Assembly (NCBI GenBank): GCA_910589635.1
Contig: CAJUTD010000053.1
Coordinates: forward strand, 1,838 to 17,434
DNA from: an uncultured Lachnospiraceae bacterium
GTDB lineage: Bacteria > Bacillota > Clostridia > Lachnospirales > Lachnospiraceae
Reading direction: 5' to 3'
Length of the DNA: 15,597 bases
Part shown: positions 1 through 7,968 of the stretch, one piece after another
Position numbering within the stretch: position 1 is the stretch's first letter
How the letters are laid out: each line of letters starts with the position of its first letter
Translations under genes and position numbers: made by a program
Notes under the pieces: model-generated
What the model was told of the DNA's origin: nothing
The model's input: the letters and a program-made list of their open reading frames with translations, nothing else
Databases searched by the model: none

Positions 1-2
1 CC

Positions 3-1433
3 ATTCAAAACTACCTCCAGGCAACCATCAACGCAGATTCCCGCTCCGATATCTACATCTATATGGACAACCCTACCATCCCTATGAGCATGGATGTATT
101 TTACCATCTGTCCGATATCTCCGGGGAAACGCCCATCGCTGAATTTTTAAAGAGCGAACACATGGAACAATGGTTCTGCGAATCCGATTTTGCCGGCATC
201 TTTAACCCTTATTTGTTTTCTACGAAAAAATGCTTTGTCTATGTGCGCAAAGCTTACGATTTCCGCAAAAATTTTCTCGGCCTGATTGTTTTCTCTATCC
301 CCGAAAAATACTTTCTCTCTTTTGAAAATGAAAGCAGCGAGACTGTCATCTCTTCGGGAAATAACCGCATTGTCAACCTCAGCGGCGATGCTTTAACAAC
401 GAACACCCTGACGCAAATCAAGGTTTTAGACAAACCGCAGTCACAAATGAACGGCTATCTCGTCACCTTAAACCGTCCGAAAGATTTTCCGGTCTCCGTC
501 ATCACGGTGACAAAGAATTCCAACATTGGACAGCTCGTCGGCATTTTCCTGCTGATCCTTGGCCTCTTCGCCATTCTCTCTATTTTCCTCTGCCTGCGCA
601 GCTTACGGCAGCTGGATTTCCAGATGAACCAATGCCTCACCGCCATGGATGCCTCCATCAGCAACAATTACAAGACGCAGATTCCGGTTAGCGGAAACAA
701 CGAAATCTCTCATATCTGCCGCCGCATCAATCTGCTGCTTGCGCAGGCTTCGGAACTTTCCAGGCAGAACATTCTCAAGGAAACTTCCAACAAAGAAAGC
801 CAGCTGATTGCTTTGCAGCACCAGATTAATCCTCATTTTATCTATAATACCATGGAAGTTTTCTCTTCCAAAATGAAATTATACGGACACTATGAGGAAT
901 CCGACTGTCTGGTCGCTTTTGCCAATATTTTCCGCTACAATATTTCCACCAACGACGCCCTGGTGAAAGTCCGCGTGGAATTAGCTCAGCTCCATAACTA
1001 TCTGCGCATCCAACAATTGCGCTACCCGCAGCTTATCTTCCACAGTGATATTCCTGAAGAGTTAATGAATGCGCTGCTGCCCAAATTTACGCTCCAGCCT
1101 CTCATGGAAAACGCTATTTCACATGGCATTAAAGACAGCAACCAGCCGCTATCCGTCACCGTCACAATTTCCAAAAAAGGCGAACGCCTGCTATTTAGCA
1201 TGGAGGATGACGGCGCGGGCATCCCTCCTGAGAAATTATCAGAACTCAACCGTGCGCTTAACTCCATGGAACGCTCGCCTGAAATCATTTCCGACGGTCA
1301 TTCCGTGGGACTTAGAAATGTCAATGCACGGCTGGCATTATACTTCGGCAAAGGCAGCCGCCTCTCCCTATCGGGCGCTCCCGGAATAGGCGCTTGTGTG
1401 CGCTTTGAAATTCCTTACCGATTGCAAGAATAA
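3..1433 (+). CDS. YesM-type sensor histidine kinase, 5'-truncated
   Basis: This is the C-terminal part of a membrane sensor kinase of the LytS/YesM class (His_kinase plus HATPase_c). The frame is open to the left window edge with no stop, so the true start lies outside; the first Met in view is at 63 but has no reason to be the start. Counting from that Met, residues 1-150 are the end of an extracytoplasmic sensor region, about 155-178 is a membrane helix, and 179-240 is a HAMP-like linker. The phospho-acceptor is His258 in QINPHFIYNT. The N-box is LQPLMENAISHG (Asn350), the G1 box is EDDGAGIPPE (381-390) and GHSVGLRNVNARL follows. Such kinases usually pair with an AraC-type YesN response regulator controlling nearby sugar-uptake genes; here the convergent galactanase and binding protein fit that role by inference. 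The response regulator is not in the window. Confidence 0.93.
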   Translation: MQNYLQATINADSRSDIYIYMDNPTIPMSMDVFYHLSDISGETPIAEFLKSEHMEQWFCESDFAGIFNPYLFSTKKCFVYVRKAYDFRKNFLGLIVFSIPEKYFLSFENESSETVISSGNNRIVNLSGDALTTNTLTQIKVLDKPQSQMNGYLVTLNRPKDFPVSVITVTKNSNIGQLVGIFLLILGLFAILSIFLCLRSLRQLDFQMNQCLTAMDASISNNYKTQIPVSGNNEISHICRRINLLLAQASELSRQNILKETSNKESQLIALQHQINPHFIYNTMEVFSSKMKLYGHYEESDCLVAFANIFRYNISTNDALVKVRVELAQLHNYLRIQQLRYPQLIFHSDIPEELMNALLPKFTLQPLMENAISHGIKDSNQPLSVTVTISKKGERLLFSMEDDGAGIPPEKLSELNRALNSMERSPEIISDGHSVGLRNVNARLALYFGKGSRLSLSGAPGIGACVRFEIPYRLQE

Positions 1434-1497
1434 CAAACACTTTTCACCCCAAATCTACGGAACTGTTCGCTGAAATACTGCTGCAACGCACGATAGA

Positions 1498-3039
1498 TTA
1501 GCCCATCTTCTGTTTTGCCGCCTGATACTGCCGGCTCTCATAAGCCTCAAGCTCCTTTAAGCCCATCTGTTCCATCTGTCGTATAGCCTCCTGATATTTC
1601 TGTATACAATGCTCCGCAGAATCACTGGTCAGGATTTCAATCTCCGCGCCGCTGTAATAATGTTCTATCGTTTCTTTTATCAGCTGCATTTCATTATCGC
1701 TGGCTACGGAGGCGGCGTCTACCGCCTTGCTGTCATATATCTTGCAGCCTTTATACTGTTTGCGGAAATCCTCCCGCTCAGACGTCGGCTGATACTTTTG
1801 TACAACCGTCCAGTCCACAAAAAATTCCAGGTTCAGATAATACTTTTCCGCCGCCTGCTTGTAATTCTCCTCAAATTCTTTGCTGACAGAATCCCGCATC
1901 ACATAACTATTGCCCACAATATCATACGTCTCGGTGCCGATAGAGGGCGCTGCATCTAACGTTGTCTCATCCTTCGTCATATAAGAGATAAACCTGGCAA
2001 TCTCCTTTTGATGCTGTGTTCCCGCATAGACCATTGTAACTGTCCAACCGCCGGAAGAAACTGACTTCAAATTCGGCATATTGCCCGCATCGCCCCGCAC
2101 CTGGCCGACATACACCATCTGGGCATTGCGGTCATTGCTATATAAAATGTCCTTTGCCTCCTGTACATTGGCATAACCGGTGCAGAAAAAAATCCTCCCG
2201 GACTGCACCTGTTTTCTCCTCTGGCTAAGGCTCTCAGTAAATTCCTCCGGCAGCATCAACCCCTCCCGGTAGAGCTGGTTGCCAAACTGCAATGCTTCTA
2301 ACCACTCGGGCTGCCGGTATTTCGACAGATAATTCCCCTTCTCGTCTTCCACCTTCATGCCAAACTGTTCCGCAAGATTTCTTGTCCACCAGCCCGCATA
2401 GGGAATGACTGCCTGCCCCTTATACGTCAGCCCTTTCGCCGCCCGCAAAGCTGTAAGCAGCCCCTCTTTGGTCCGCAAATCCTCCATAGGCACCCCTGTC
2501 TGCGCCAAAAGGTCGCTGCGCACATAATTATTGTTGTGTGTTCCCAGATAGCCCCCATATTGCGGGTTTACGCGCTCCGGCCCATAATAATAACTGGCAA
2601 TGGAATACCAGTTTCCGTCTTCATTGCGGTACCACTCTTTCATGGAATCCGGGATATTGACATCCGGCGCATATCGCTCAAACAACGGTTCTAAAGGCAC
2701 TGCCAGGCCAGAATTTTCTATCAGCAGACGTTCCGCTGCCCCCGCCTCCACAGTAATTAAATCTGGCAGGGAATCTGTGGCGATCAGGGCGTCTAAATCT
2801 GTCAGATCTCCCGCTTTTATTTCCAGGTTTACGCCTGTATTTTTGAGGATTTTGCCATCTGCAACATTTTTCTCGGGATTCCAGACTTTATCATATCCTT
2901 CCTCCGCCACAAACCAGGTAAGCGTGACAGGCTCCTCATGCTCCGCCTGAAAATTTTCTGTCCACATCTCTATTTCTGCACAAAAATACAACGTGCCTGC
3001 GAGTAATATTACAAAAACCGTCTGTAGCATTTTTTTCAT
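1498..3039 (-). CDS. Extracellular solute-binding protein of an ABC sugar importer
   Basis: The 513-residue product resembles the large (500-550 aa) family 1 binding proteins of the LplA/YtcQ type that deliver oligosaccharides to ABC permeases. Residues 1-20 form a signal sequence (MKKMLQTVFVILLAG...) ending at Cys20. The mature part begins with a beta strand (EEPVTLTWFVAE) followed by a DLPDLI-like segment (SLPDLITVEAG), typical of the fold. The start at 3039 is supported by GGGAGGG six nt upstream. The residues before Cys20 are LYF, not the usual [LVI][AST][GA], so lipid attachment is uncertain. It lies downstream of the galactanase gene on the same strand, with a hairpin between, suggesting uptake of galactan fragments; this substrate is inference. 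No permease or ATPase gene follows; the next gene is convergent. Confidence 0.88.
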   Translation of the reverse strand: MKKMLQTVFVILLAGTLYFCAEIEMWTENFQAEHEEPVTLTWFVAEEGYDKVWNPEKNVADGKILKNTGVNLEIKAGDLTDLDALIATDSLPDLITVEAGAAERLLIENSGLAVPLEPLFERYAPDVNIPDSMKEWYRNEDGNWYSIASYYYGPERVNPQYGGYLGTHNNNYVRSDLLAQTGVPMEDLRTKEGLLTALRAAKGLTYKGQAVIPYAGWWTRNLAEQFGMKVEDEKGNYLSKYRQPEWLEALQFGNQLYREGLMLPEEFTESLSQRRKQVQSGRIFFCTGYANVQEAKDILYSNDRNAQMVYVGQVRGDAGNMPNLKSVSSGGWTVTMVYAGTQHQKEIARFISYMTKDETTLDAAPSIGTETYDIVGNSYVMRDSVSKEFEENYKQAAEKYYLNLEFFVDWTVVQKYQPTSEREDFRKQYKGCKIYDSKAVDAASVASDNEMQLIKETIEHYYSGAEIEILTSDSAEHCIQKYQEAIRQMEQMGLKELEAYESRQYQAAKQKMG

Positions 3040-3080
3040 CGCCGTCCCTCCCCTGGTGCATCTGTTTTTATGGGCGGAAA

Positions 3081-3102
3081 AGAGGTTTCCTGCGAAACCT
3101 CT
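3081..3102 (-). terminator. Hairpin between galactanase and binding-protein genes
   Basis: Perfect 9-bp inverted repeat AGAGGTTTC / GAAACCTCT with a 4-nt loop. Read on the minus strand the stem is followed by TTTCC (four T counting the last stem base), so it is a modest intrinsic terminator for the galactanase transcript; on the + strand no T tract follows. Only about 40 nt separate it from the start codon of the solute-binding protein, so that gene either depends on readthrough or carries the hairpin in its leader. Confidence 0.6.
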
Positions 3103-3115
3103 CCTCTCATTTATG

Positions 3116-3214
3116 GCAAATCTCCGCCTCAGCTTCTATTTCTCTAACCGCAATCTCTGCCTCAGCTTTTATTTCTTTATCGGCTATCTCTTCCTCTGCG
3201 CTTATTTCTTTATC
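3116..3214 (-). repeat. Three tandem 33-bp degenerate repeats at the galactanase 3' end
   Basis: On the minus strand three units follow each other without gaps: 3214-3182, 3181-3149 and 3148-3116. The first two start GATAAAGAAATAA, the third GTTAGAGAAATAG. The first unit contains the last codons and stop of the galactanase, and every unit has a stop in that frame. In one other frame all three are open and would read as Glu-rich 11-residue repeats (EISAEEEIADK, EIKAEAEIAVR, EIEAEAEICHK), ending at TGA 3109-3107 just before the hairpin. Confidence 0.8.
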
Positions 3215-6200
3215 TTAACTTTTACAACAGGACTGTACGTTCCACAGATTTTCTTACCCGCGCTGTCCTTTTTGTAGGCGCACACCTTCACATAATACGT
3301 CTTACCCTTTTTCAGCTTCTTAATAGTCTTCGGTGATTTCGACGCTGTTGTATTCTTTACCGTACCCTTCCTGAACTTTTTGGAAGTGGAATAAGTAATC
3401 TGATAACCAGCGGCGCCCTTTACCTTTTTAAAAGTTACCTTGATCGTTTTCTTGGCAGAATTCTTAACGGAAGGCTTCTTTACCCTGGCCGGTTTTACAA
3501 CTTTCTTCCAGCGGGCATACAGCGTTGTGTTCTTTGTAATCTTCACAGTACTGTTCGCTGTAATCTTCGTACCCTTTGTCTTGGCCGTATACCATCCCGA
3601 GAACGTATAGCCTGCCCGTTTGGGGGAGGCAAGCGTTCCGTACTTCTTGCCATAGGTAACTGTTTTGCTCTTAGTCTTTAATGATTTTCCGCCATTCACA
3701 TTGTAGGTCACTTTATAGGTTTTTGGCGCTACAGTTGGCAGATTTCCCTGGCGCATCAGACTAATATCATCTACGACCACCCAAGGCGCAAGCCCCTCTG
3801 CGCCTGCACAGGAAAGCCTGGTTCCTACCTTAACGCTTTTCACATTTCCGTCAATCGGGATATCCGTGATAATCGCCTGATAGAAATCTTTCCATACATT
3901 GTTTATCTTAATCTTTGTCTTATAATTTTTTACTGTGCCATCCTTGTTCGTCACAACAGCATACAAACCGGACGTGTCTTTCACCTGCCCCACTGACGTC
4001 CCCTGATACCAGGCGTACAGCGTATACAGTCCTGAGGGCAGTTCCTGGGAGATTGTCTGCTCCACTTTGAAATCAATCTCTTTTCCCACTTCTGCCCAGC
4101 CGGTGTAATAGTAAGAGCCGGATTTCGCATTGGATGAATTCGGCTTATCTATAAACGCATTGTTATAATCATTGACTTCCATATAATTGGTGAGCGTCCA
4201 TCCCGCCGCATCCTTGCCGTCGTTCTCCTCAAAGCTGCCGTTTGCCACATAGTTCTTGCCTGTAATATTCACCAGACAAGTTGTTTTCCAGGTGTTTGCC
4301 GCCACACTGATGGTATCGCCATCACCAGCGTTCGTATAGGAAAATGCCCCGACCGAGCCATCGACTGTGTACTCTCCGAAGGACGCCGTTTTCAATTTCG
4401 CTACCTGCGCTGCATTCCAGGTGACAGGAACGTCAATGGCGGTTCCATCATTTAAGTTCGCCTTGACGGTCGCCGGAAGCTTAGGCGTTTCTTTGTAACC
4501 CATCTGACAAGAAGCTGTATCTACGGTACTTACCCTGGTCGGCCCTTCCGCCCCTGTATAAACCCATTTGTATACGTTGATGGAAGGCAGCGCCTTTCCG
4601 GTAAAATCAAAGAGCGCCTGATTATTCCATTCACTTCCGTTCCTATCATCCTTAATCTCCGGGTCTGTCTCCTTAGCATAAATGGAGCCCCAGCCCGAGC
4701 CGTAAAGTCTCCATGCTTTCATATTGGACGCCAGCACTGCCTCCGCGTCTGCCGCGCCTTCTTCATACACTGCGGGCGGCACCCATGCCGGCTCCCAATA
4801 AAAGGTGCCAATTCCTTTCTCTCCGACTGCCGCAACCGCCGCAATAGCGTCGCGGACTGCTGCCGCCTGTCCCTCTGCATCTACCGGATAATTGAATTCC
4901 ATATCGCCTGCGCCCTCAAATACTTTGTCAGGATAACCGTCTCCATCCTTATAAGTCCAGGCATAGGAAATCTCTGCCACCATGACCTTTTTGCCATATT
5001 TGTCGGCAATCTTTTTCAGGTTTGTCGTCAAAGTCTGCGCCGTGCCGTGCCAGAACGGATAGAAAGAACTGGCAAACACATCGTAGTCCACGTTCTGATA
5101 ATCCAAGGCGTCCGCTTTGCCCATCTGGTAACTCTCGCTCTGCGGGTCGGTGTAATGGATGGCAATGAGAATATTGGGGTCAATGGCACGGACTGCCGCG
5201 CTTCCCGCCTTTAACAGCTTATAGACATTGTCATCATTCGTCTCACCGGCCATGCCGTTGTTAATCTCATTGCCGATCTGTACCATGCCCACGTCCACGC
5301 CTGCTTCTCTCAGCGTATTGATGCTGTCTGCTGTAAACTTTGTGAGAGCAGCGGTCTTCTGTTCTAAATTCATGCCCTTCCATTCCTTGGGCACGCTCTG
5401 TTTCTTGGGGTCTGCCCAGAAATCAGAATAATGGAAATCGAGCAACACCTTCATGCCATAATAAGTGGCAATCTTCCCCATTTCGGTCACATTTTCAATA
5501 CCGCAATTCCCTGCACCGTAGCCTTCGCGATATACCTGCGTCCCATTTGCCAGAAAGTATTCGTCATATCCTGCACCCGCAAAATAGGAAGGATCGTCCG
5601 GTGATACGCTGGTCTGCGGTTCAATGATCCATCTCTTTTCCGTCTTAGTTACCTGGCTGGCATTGTACTCATTCCCAGCCTCATCTACATATTTATAATT
5701 GCCGTTTTCATCCACAACATACGGACAATTCCACAAACGCAGACGCACATAATTAACGCCAGCCTCTTTTAAAATTTGGAAAAGGTTCTTTTCTCTTCCT
5801 TTCTCGTCATAATATTTGACGCCGCTTTGTACCTCGCTGATATAGGTGGAGACATCCACACCGTGAATGAAATCATTGGAAAGCCCGTCTACTTTCTGTA
5901 CCGTTATCGGCGCATTCTTCACTGCCTGGCTGGCCTCCAAAGACACATTTTTGATGCCATACCATTCGCCCGCCGGCACTTCTCCGCTGATGGTAACGGT
6001 CACGCTCTGCCCCTCTGCGACAGTAACCGTCTTTGTAGAAATAACATTATTCGTGCCCCAATTGTCATCCCAGCCATTTTGAAGCAGGGGCACTGTCTCT
6101 TCTTTTCCGCTGTCATTATTTTTGATTGTCAGCTTCAAGGGATTTGACGCGCCTTCATTTCCGACGATAGCCGCCTTCGCCACATAATCGCCTGCCGCCA

Positions 6201-6456
6201 TGTTATCAACCTTCTGGTTGATAGAAAACAAACCGGCATTTTCTCCCCACAAACTCAGATTTCCATTTTCAAACTTATAACCATAAGTTCCTGTGCTGGT
6301 CCAGCCGTCTAAGTTCTCTGCTAATGCTCCATTTTGCAGCGTACCGTTTACGGCTGCCAGAACGGTATCCGGCAAATTGCCGTCAACGGGAAATGACAAA
6401 AGCAGCAGACACAGACTGAGAAATATGCCTACTGCTTTTTTTAATCTTTTCTTCAT
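3202..6456 (-). CDS. Secreted multidomain GH53 arabinogalactan endo-beta-1,4-galactanase
   Basis: This 1084-residue secreted enzyme should cut beta-1,4-galactan side chains of pectin. The chosen start at 6456 has AGGAGG eight nt upstream and opens a clear signal peptide (MKKRLKKAVGIFLSLCLLLL); the open frame extends to 6567, but that extension has no such support. Domain order, in approximate residues: 37-175 a carbohydrate-binding-like beta sandwich; 188-628 the GH53 catalytic barrel, with acid/base Glu397 in VQIGNEINNG and nucleophile Glu495 in VMVAEISYAW; 648-705 a bacterial Ig-like (BIG_4) domain; 733-903 a second CBM-like module (YVANGSFEE...); 913-983 an InlB-type Flg_new repeat (SGWYTAKTKGTKIT); 988-1084 a Lys-rich Fn3-like domain. 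There is no LPXTG anchor; the basic tail may hold the enzyme at the wall. Family assignment is firm, accessory domain names less so. Confidence 0.93.
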   Translation of the reverse strand: MKKRLKKAVGIFLSLCLLLLSFPVDGNLPDTVLAAVNGTLQNGALAENLDGWTSTGTYGYKFENGNLSLWGENAGLFSINQKVDNMAAGDYVAKAAIVGNEGASNPLKLTIKNNDSGKEETVPLLQNGWDDNWGTNNVISTKTVTVAEGQSVTVTISGEVPAGEWYGIKNVSLEASQAVKNAPITVQKVDGLSNDFIHGVDVSTYISEVQSGVKYYDEKGREKNLFQILKEAGVNYVRLRLWNCPYVVDENGNYKYVDEAGNEYNASQVTKTEKRWIIEPQTSVSPDDPSYFAGAGYDEYFLANGTQVYREGYGAGNCGIENVTEMGKIATYYGMKVLLDFHYSDFWADPKKQSVPKEWKGMNLEQKTAALTKFTADSINTLREAGVDVGMVQIGNEINNGMAGETNDDNVYKLLKAGSAAVRAIDPNILIAIHYTDPQSESYQMGKADALDYQNVDYDVFASSFYPFWHGTAQTLTTNLKKIADKYGKKVMVAEISYAWTYKDGDGYPDKVFEGAGDMEFNYPVDAEGQAAAVRDAIAAVAAVGEKGIGTFYWEPAWVPPAVYEEGAADAEAVLASNMKAWRLYGSGWGSIYAKETDPEIKDDRNGSEWNNQALFDFTGKALPSINVYKWVYTGAEGPTRVSTVDTASCQMGYKETPKLPATVKANLNDGTAIDVPVTWNAAQVAKLKTASFGEYTVDGSVGAFSYTNAGDGDTISVAANTWKTTCLVNITGKNYVANGSFEENDGKDAAGWTLTNYMEVNDYNNAFIDKPNSSNAKSGSYYYTGWAEVGKEIDFKVEQTISQELPSGLYTLYAWYQGTSVGQVKDTSGLYAVVTNKDGTVKNYKTKIKINNVWKDFYQAIITDIPIDGNVKSVKVGTRLSCAGAEGLAPWVVVDDISLMRQGNLPTVAPKTYKVTYNVNGGKSLKTKSKTVTYGKKYGTLASPKRAGYTFSGWYTAKTKGTKITANSTVKITKNTTLYARWKKVVKPARVKKPSVKNSAKKTIKVTFKKVKGAAGYQITYSTSKKFRKGTVKNTTASKSPKTIKKLKKGKTYYVKVCAYKKDSAGKKICGTYSPVVKVKIKK

Positions 6457-6464
6457 CCTATTCT

Positions 6465-6470
6465 CCTCCT
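6465..6470 (-). promoter_or_regulatory. Ribosome binding site deciding the galactanase start
   Basis: AGGAGG on the minus strand, 8 nt before ATG 6456-6454; a second AGGAGG lies a further 3 nt upstream (6474-6479). The strong site plus the signal peptide that follows favour this Met over the upstream Mets at 6567 and 6534. Confidence 0.85.
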
Positions 6471-6597
6471 TATCCTCCTGCCCATCCGTTTGATTCGCTA
6501 TCCCTGGACAGATGTCTTTGTTCTGCTCTTTCATGATAAGAAGAAGCGCACAGGAAAAAAAGACCATTTTTATGAAAAAGATACCATTTTTTGTTTT

Positions 6598-7491
6598 TTA
6601 ATCATATTGAATCATCTCGTCCACATTCTCATGAAGACGGCTCAAGTATTCCTCCATCTCCTCCCTGAGCTCCTCGCGGCGCAGTGCAAATTCAATATTG
6701 GCCTGGATAAATCCCACCTTACTACCCACATCGTAGCGGTGTCCTTTGAAATCATAAGCATACATTGCCTGTTCCTTCGCCAGACGTTTGAGAGCATCCG
6801 TCAGCTGAATCTCGCCGCCTTTGCCTACATCCTGCGTCTCCAGGAAACGGAAAATTTCCGGCGTGATGATGTATCTGCCCAGCACAGCCACATTGGAAGG
6901 CGCCTCCTCTACAGAAGGCTTCTCTACCATATCATTTACTTTGTATACGCGCTCATCCACCTGCTTACCAGCGATAATTCCGTATTTATTTACAACCTCA
7001 TGCGCCACTGTCTGCACGCCCAGGATGGACGTCTGGTACTCCTTAAAAACGTCAAGCATCTGTCCCAGGCAGGGTTGCTTGGAAATTACCACATCGTCTC
7101 CCAAAAGCACAGCAAACGGCTCGTCCCCGATAAAATGCTGTGCTGCCAAAATCGCATGTCCCAAACCTCTGGGCTCCTTCTGGCGGATATAATGGATATT
7201 GGCCATTTCAGAAATTTCTCTTACCATGTCCAGCATTTCCTGTTTATCGCCTTTTTCAAGCTCCAGCTCCAGTTCAATGGAACGGTCAAAATGGTCCTCT
7301 ATGGAACGCTTATTCCTTCCGGTCACCACAATGATATCCTGGATTCCAGCCTCCACCGCCTCTTCGATAATATATTGAATGGTGGGCTTGTCCACAATCG
7401 GCAGCATTTCCTTGGGCTGCGCCTTCGTTGCCGGCAGGAACCTCGTCCCCAGCCCCGCCGCAGGAATAATGGCTTTTCTTACATTCATCAT
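6598..7491 (-). CDS. galU: UTP--glucose-1-phosphate uridylyltransferase
   Basis: GalU makes UDP-glucose from UTP and glucose-1-phosphate in the cytoplasm, feeding cell-wall polysaccharide, glycolipid and galactose (Leloir) metabolism. The 297 residues match the usual length. The nucleotide-binding signature AAGLGTRFLPATKAQPKEM is at 11-29, followed by DKPTIQYIIEEAVEAG, RQKEPRGLGHAILAA, the metal/nucleotide region FAVLLGDDVV and GGEIQLTDALKRL near the C-terminus. Two Met codons are adjacent; the first (7491) lies nine nt after AAGGAG and is preferred. It is 22 nt downstream of the DUF1934 gene, so it is probably co-transcribed. No strong terminator is seen between it and the galactanase gene 141 nt further on. 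Confidence 0.96.
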   Translation of the reverse strand: MMNVRKAIIPAAGLGTRFLPATKAQPKEMLPIVDKPTIQYIIEEAVEAGIQDIIVVTGRNKRSIEDHFDRSIELELELEKGDKQEMLDMVREISEMANIHYIRQKEPRGLGHAILAAQHFIGDEPFAVLLGDDVVISKQPCLGQMLDVFKEYQTSILGVQTVAHEVVNKYGIIAGKQVDERVYKVNDMVEKPSVEEAPSNVAVLGRYIITPEIFRFLETQDVGKGGEIQLTDALKRLAKEQAMYAYDFKGHRYDVGSKVGFIQANIEFALRREELREEMEEYLSRLHENVDEMIQYD

Positions 7492-7513
7492 ATATTCAGT
7501 CTCCTTTTCATGT

Positions 7514-7966
7514 CTACGAGAGCGTAAATTCTCCTGATTCCTTTGATTTGATATTCATGATAATGGAACAATCTGCCAAATGCTCATAATTCACTTCCAG
7601 ATTATACTTGACCCTCACGTCAATATTGTCTTCCGTCTCCGCAATATCCACGCTCTTAGCATCAATGCCAATTAAAAGGCTTCCAAAAGGGGTATTGTAA
7701 TAAGAAACATTTTTCTTATTTTTCTCAAACACCATATGTACGTTGGAGACGCCCTTTTTCGTGATGTCCAACGAATCGTCCGTGAGCTTGATGATATTGT
7801 GTGTGTTACCATCAAACCCCTCCATTACTTCATCATACAGGATATAGTGTTTTCCATTCTTCTTGTAATAATCTCCGGCTGTAATCACCTCTACCGGTTC
7901 AACATCTTCTTCATCCTGGGCCGCAAACTGCAGCCCGCTGATTGACAACAGCACATCTTTCGTCAT
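7514..7966 (-). CDS. DUF1934 (YwiB-like) protein
   Basis: A 150-residue cytoplasmic protein with no signal peptide or membrane helix. Its pattern fits the DUF1934/YwiB family, a calycin-like beta barrel of unknown biochemical role: KDVLLSISGLQ at the N-terminus, then YYKKNGKHYILYDEV, IIKLTDDSLDITKKG, YNTPFGSLLIGIDAKSV and a C-terminal strand VRVKYNLEVNYEHLADC. Its start codon is 2 nt after the murI stop, and its ribosome binding site GAGGAG lies in the last two Glu codons of murI, which suggests translational coupling. DUF1934 genes often sit near murI or argS in Firmicutes (family knowledge). No function is assigned. Confidence 0.88.
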   Translation of the reverse strand: MTKDVLLSISGLQFAAQDEEDVEPVEVITAGDYYKKNGKHYILYDEVMEGFDGNTHNIIKLTDDSLDITKKGVSNVHMVFEKNKKNVSYYNTPFGSLLIGIDAKSVDIAETEDNIDVRVKYNLEVNYEHLADCSIIMNIKSKESGEFTLS

Positions 7967-7968
7967 AT

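Noticed and set aside
1434..1497. Gap between the convergent kinase and binding-protein genes, checked for a shared terminator
   Set aside because: No convincing stem with a T tract on either strand in these 64 nt.
3116..3214. Tandem repeats considered as a CRISPR array
   Set aside because: Units are contiguous and degenerate with no unique spacers, and no cas genes are present.
2993..3277. 94-residue + strand frame across the 33-bp repeats (Phe/Ser/Leu rich)
   Set aside because: It arises from the repeat and from antisense of two real genes, with no Shine-Dalgarno sequence; hydrophobic look is due to base composition.
6457..6567. N-terminal extension of the galactanase (start at 6567)
   Set aside because: It would put 37 mostly polar residues before the signal peptide and lacks a ribosome binding site, while the start at 6456 has AGGAGG.
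6554..6592. A/T-rich sequence after galU considered as a terminator
   Set aside because: No GC stem can be drawn; GGTATC and its neighbour GGTC are direct, not inverted, copies.
6490..7527. 345-residue + strand open frame opposite galU
   Set aside because: It is an antisense shadow of a clear galU gene; its translation is Leu/His-rich with no recognisable domain and no ribosome binding site was seen.
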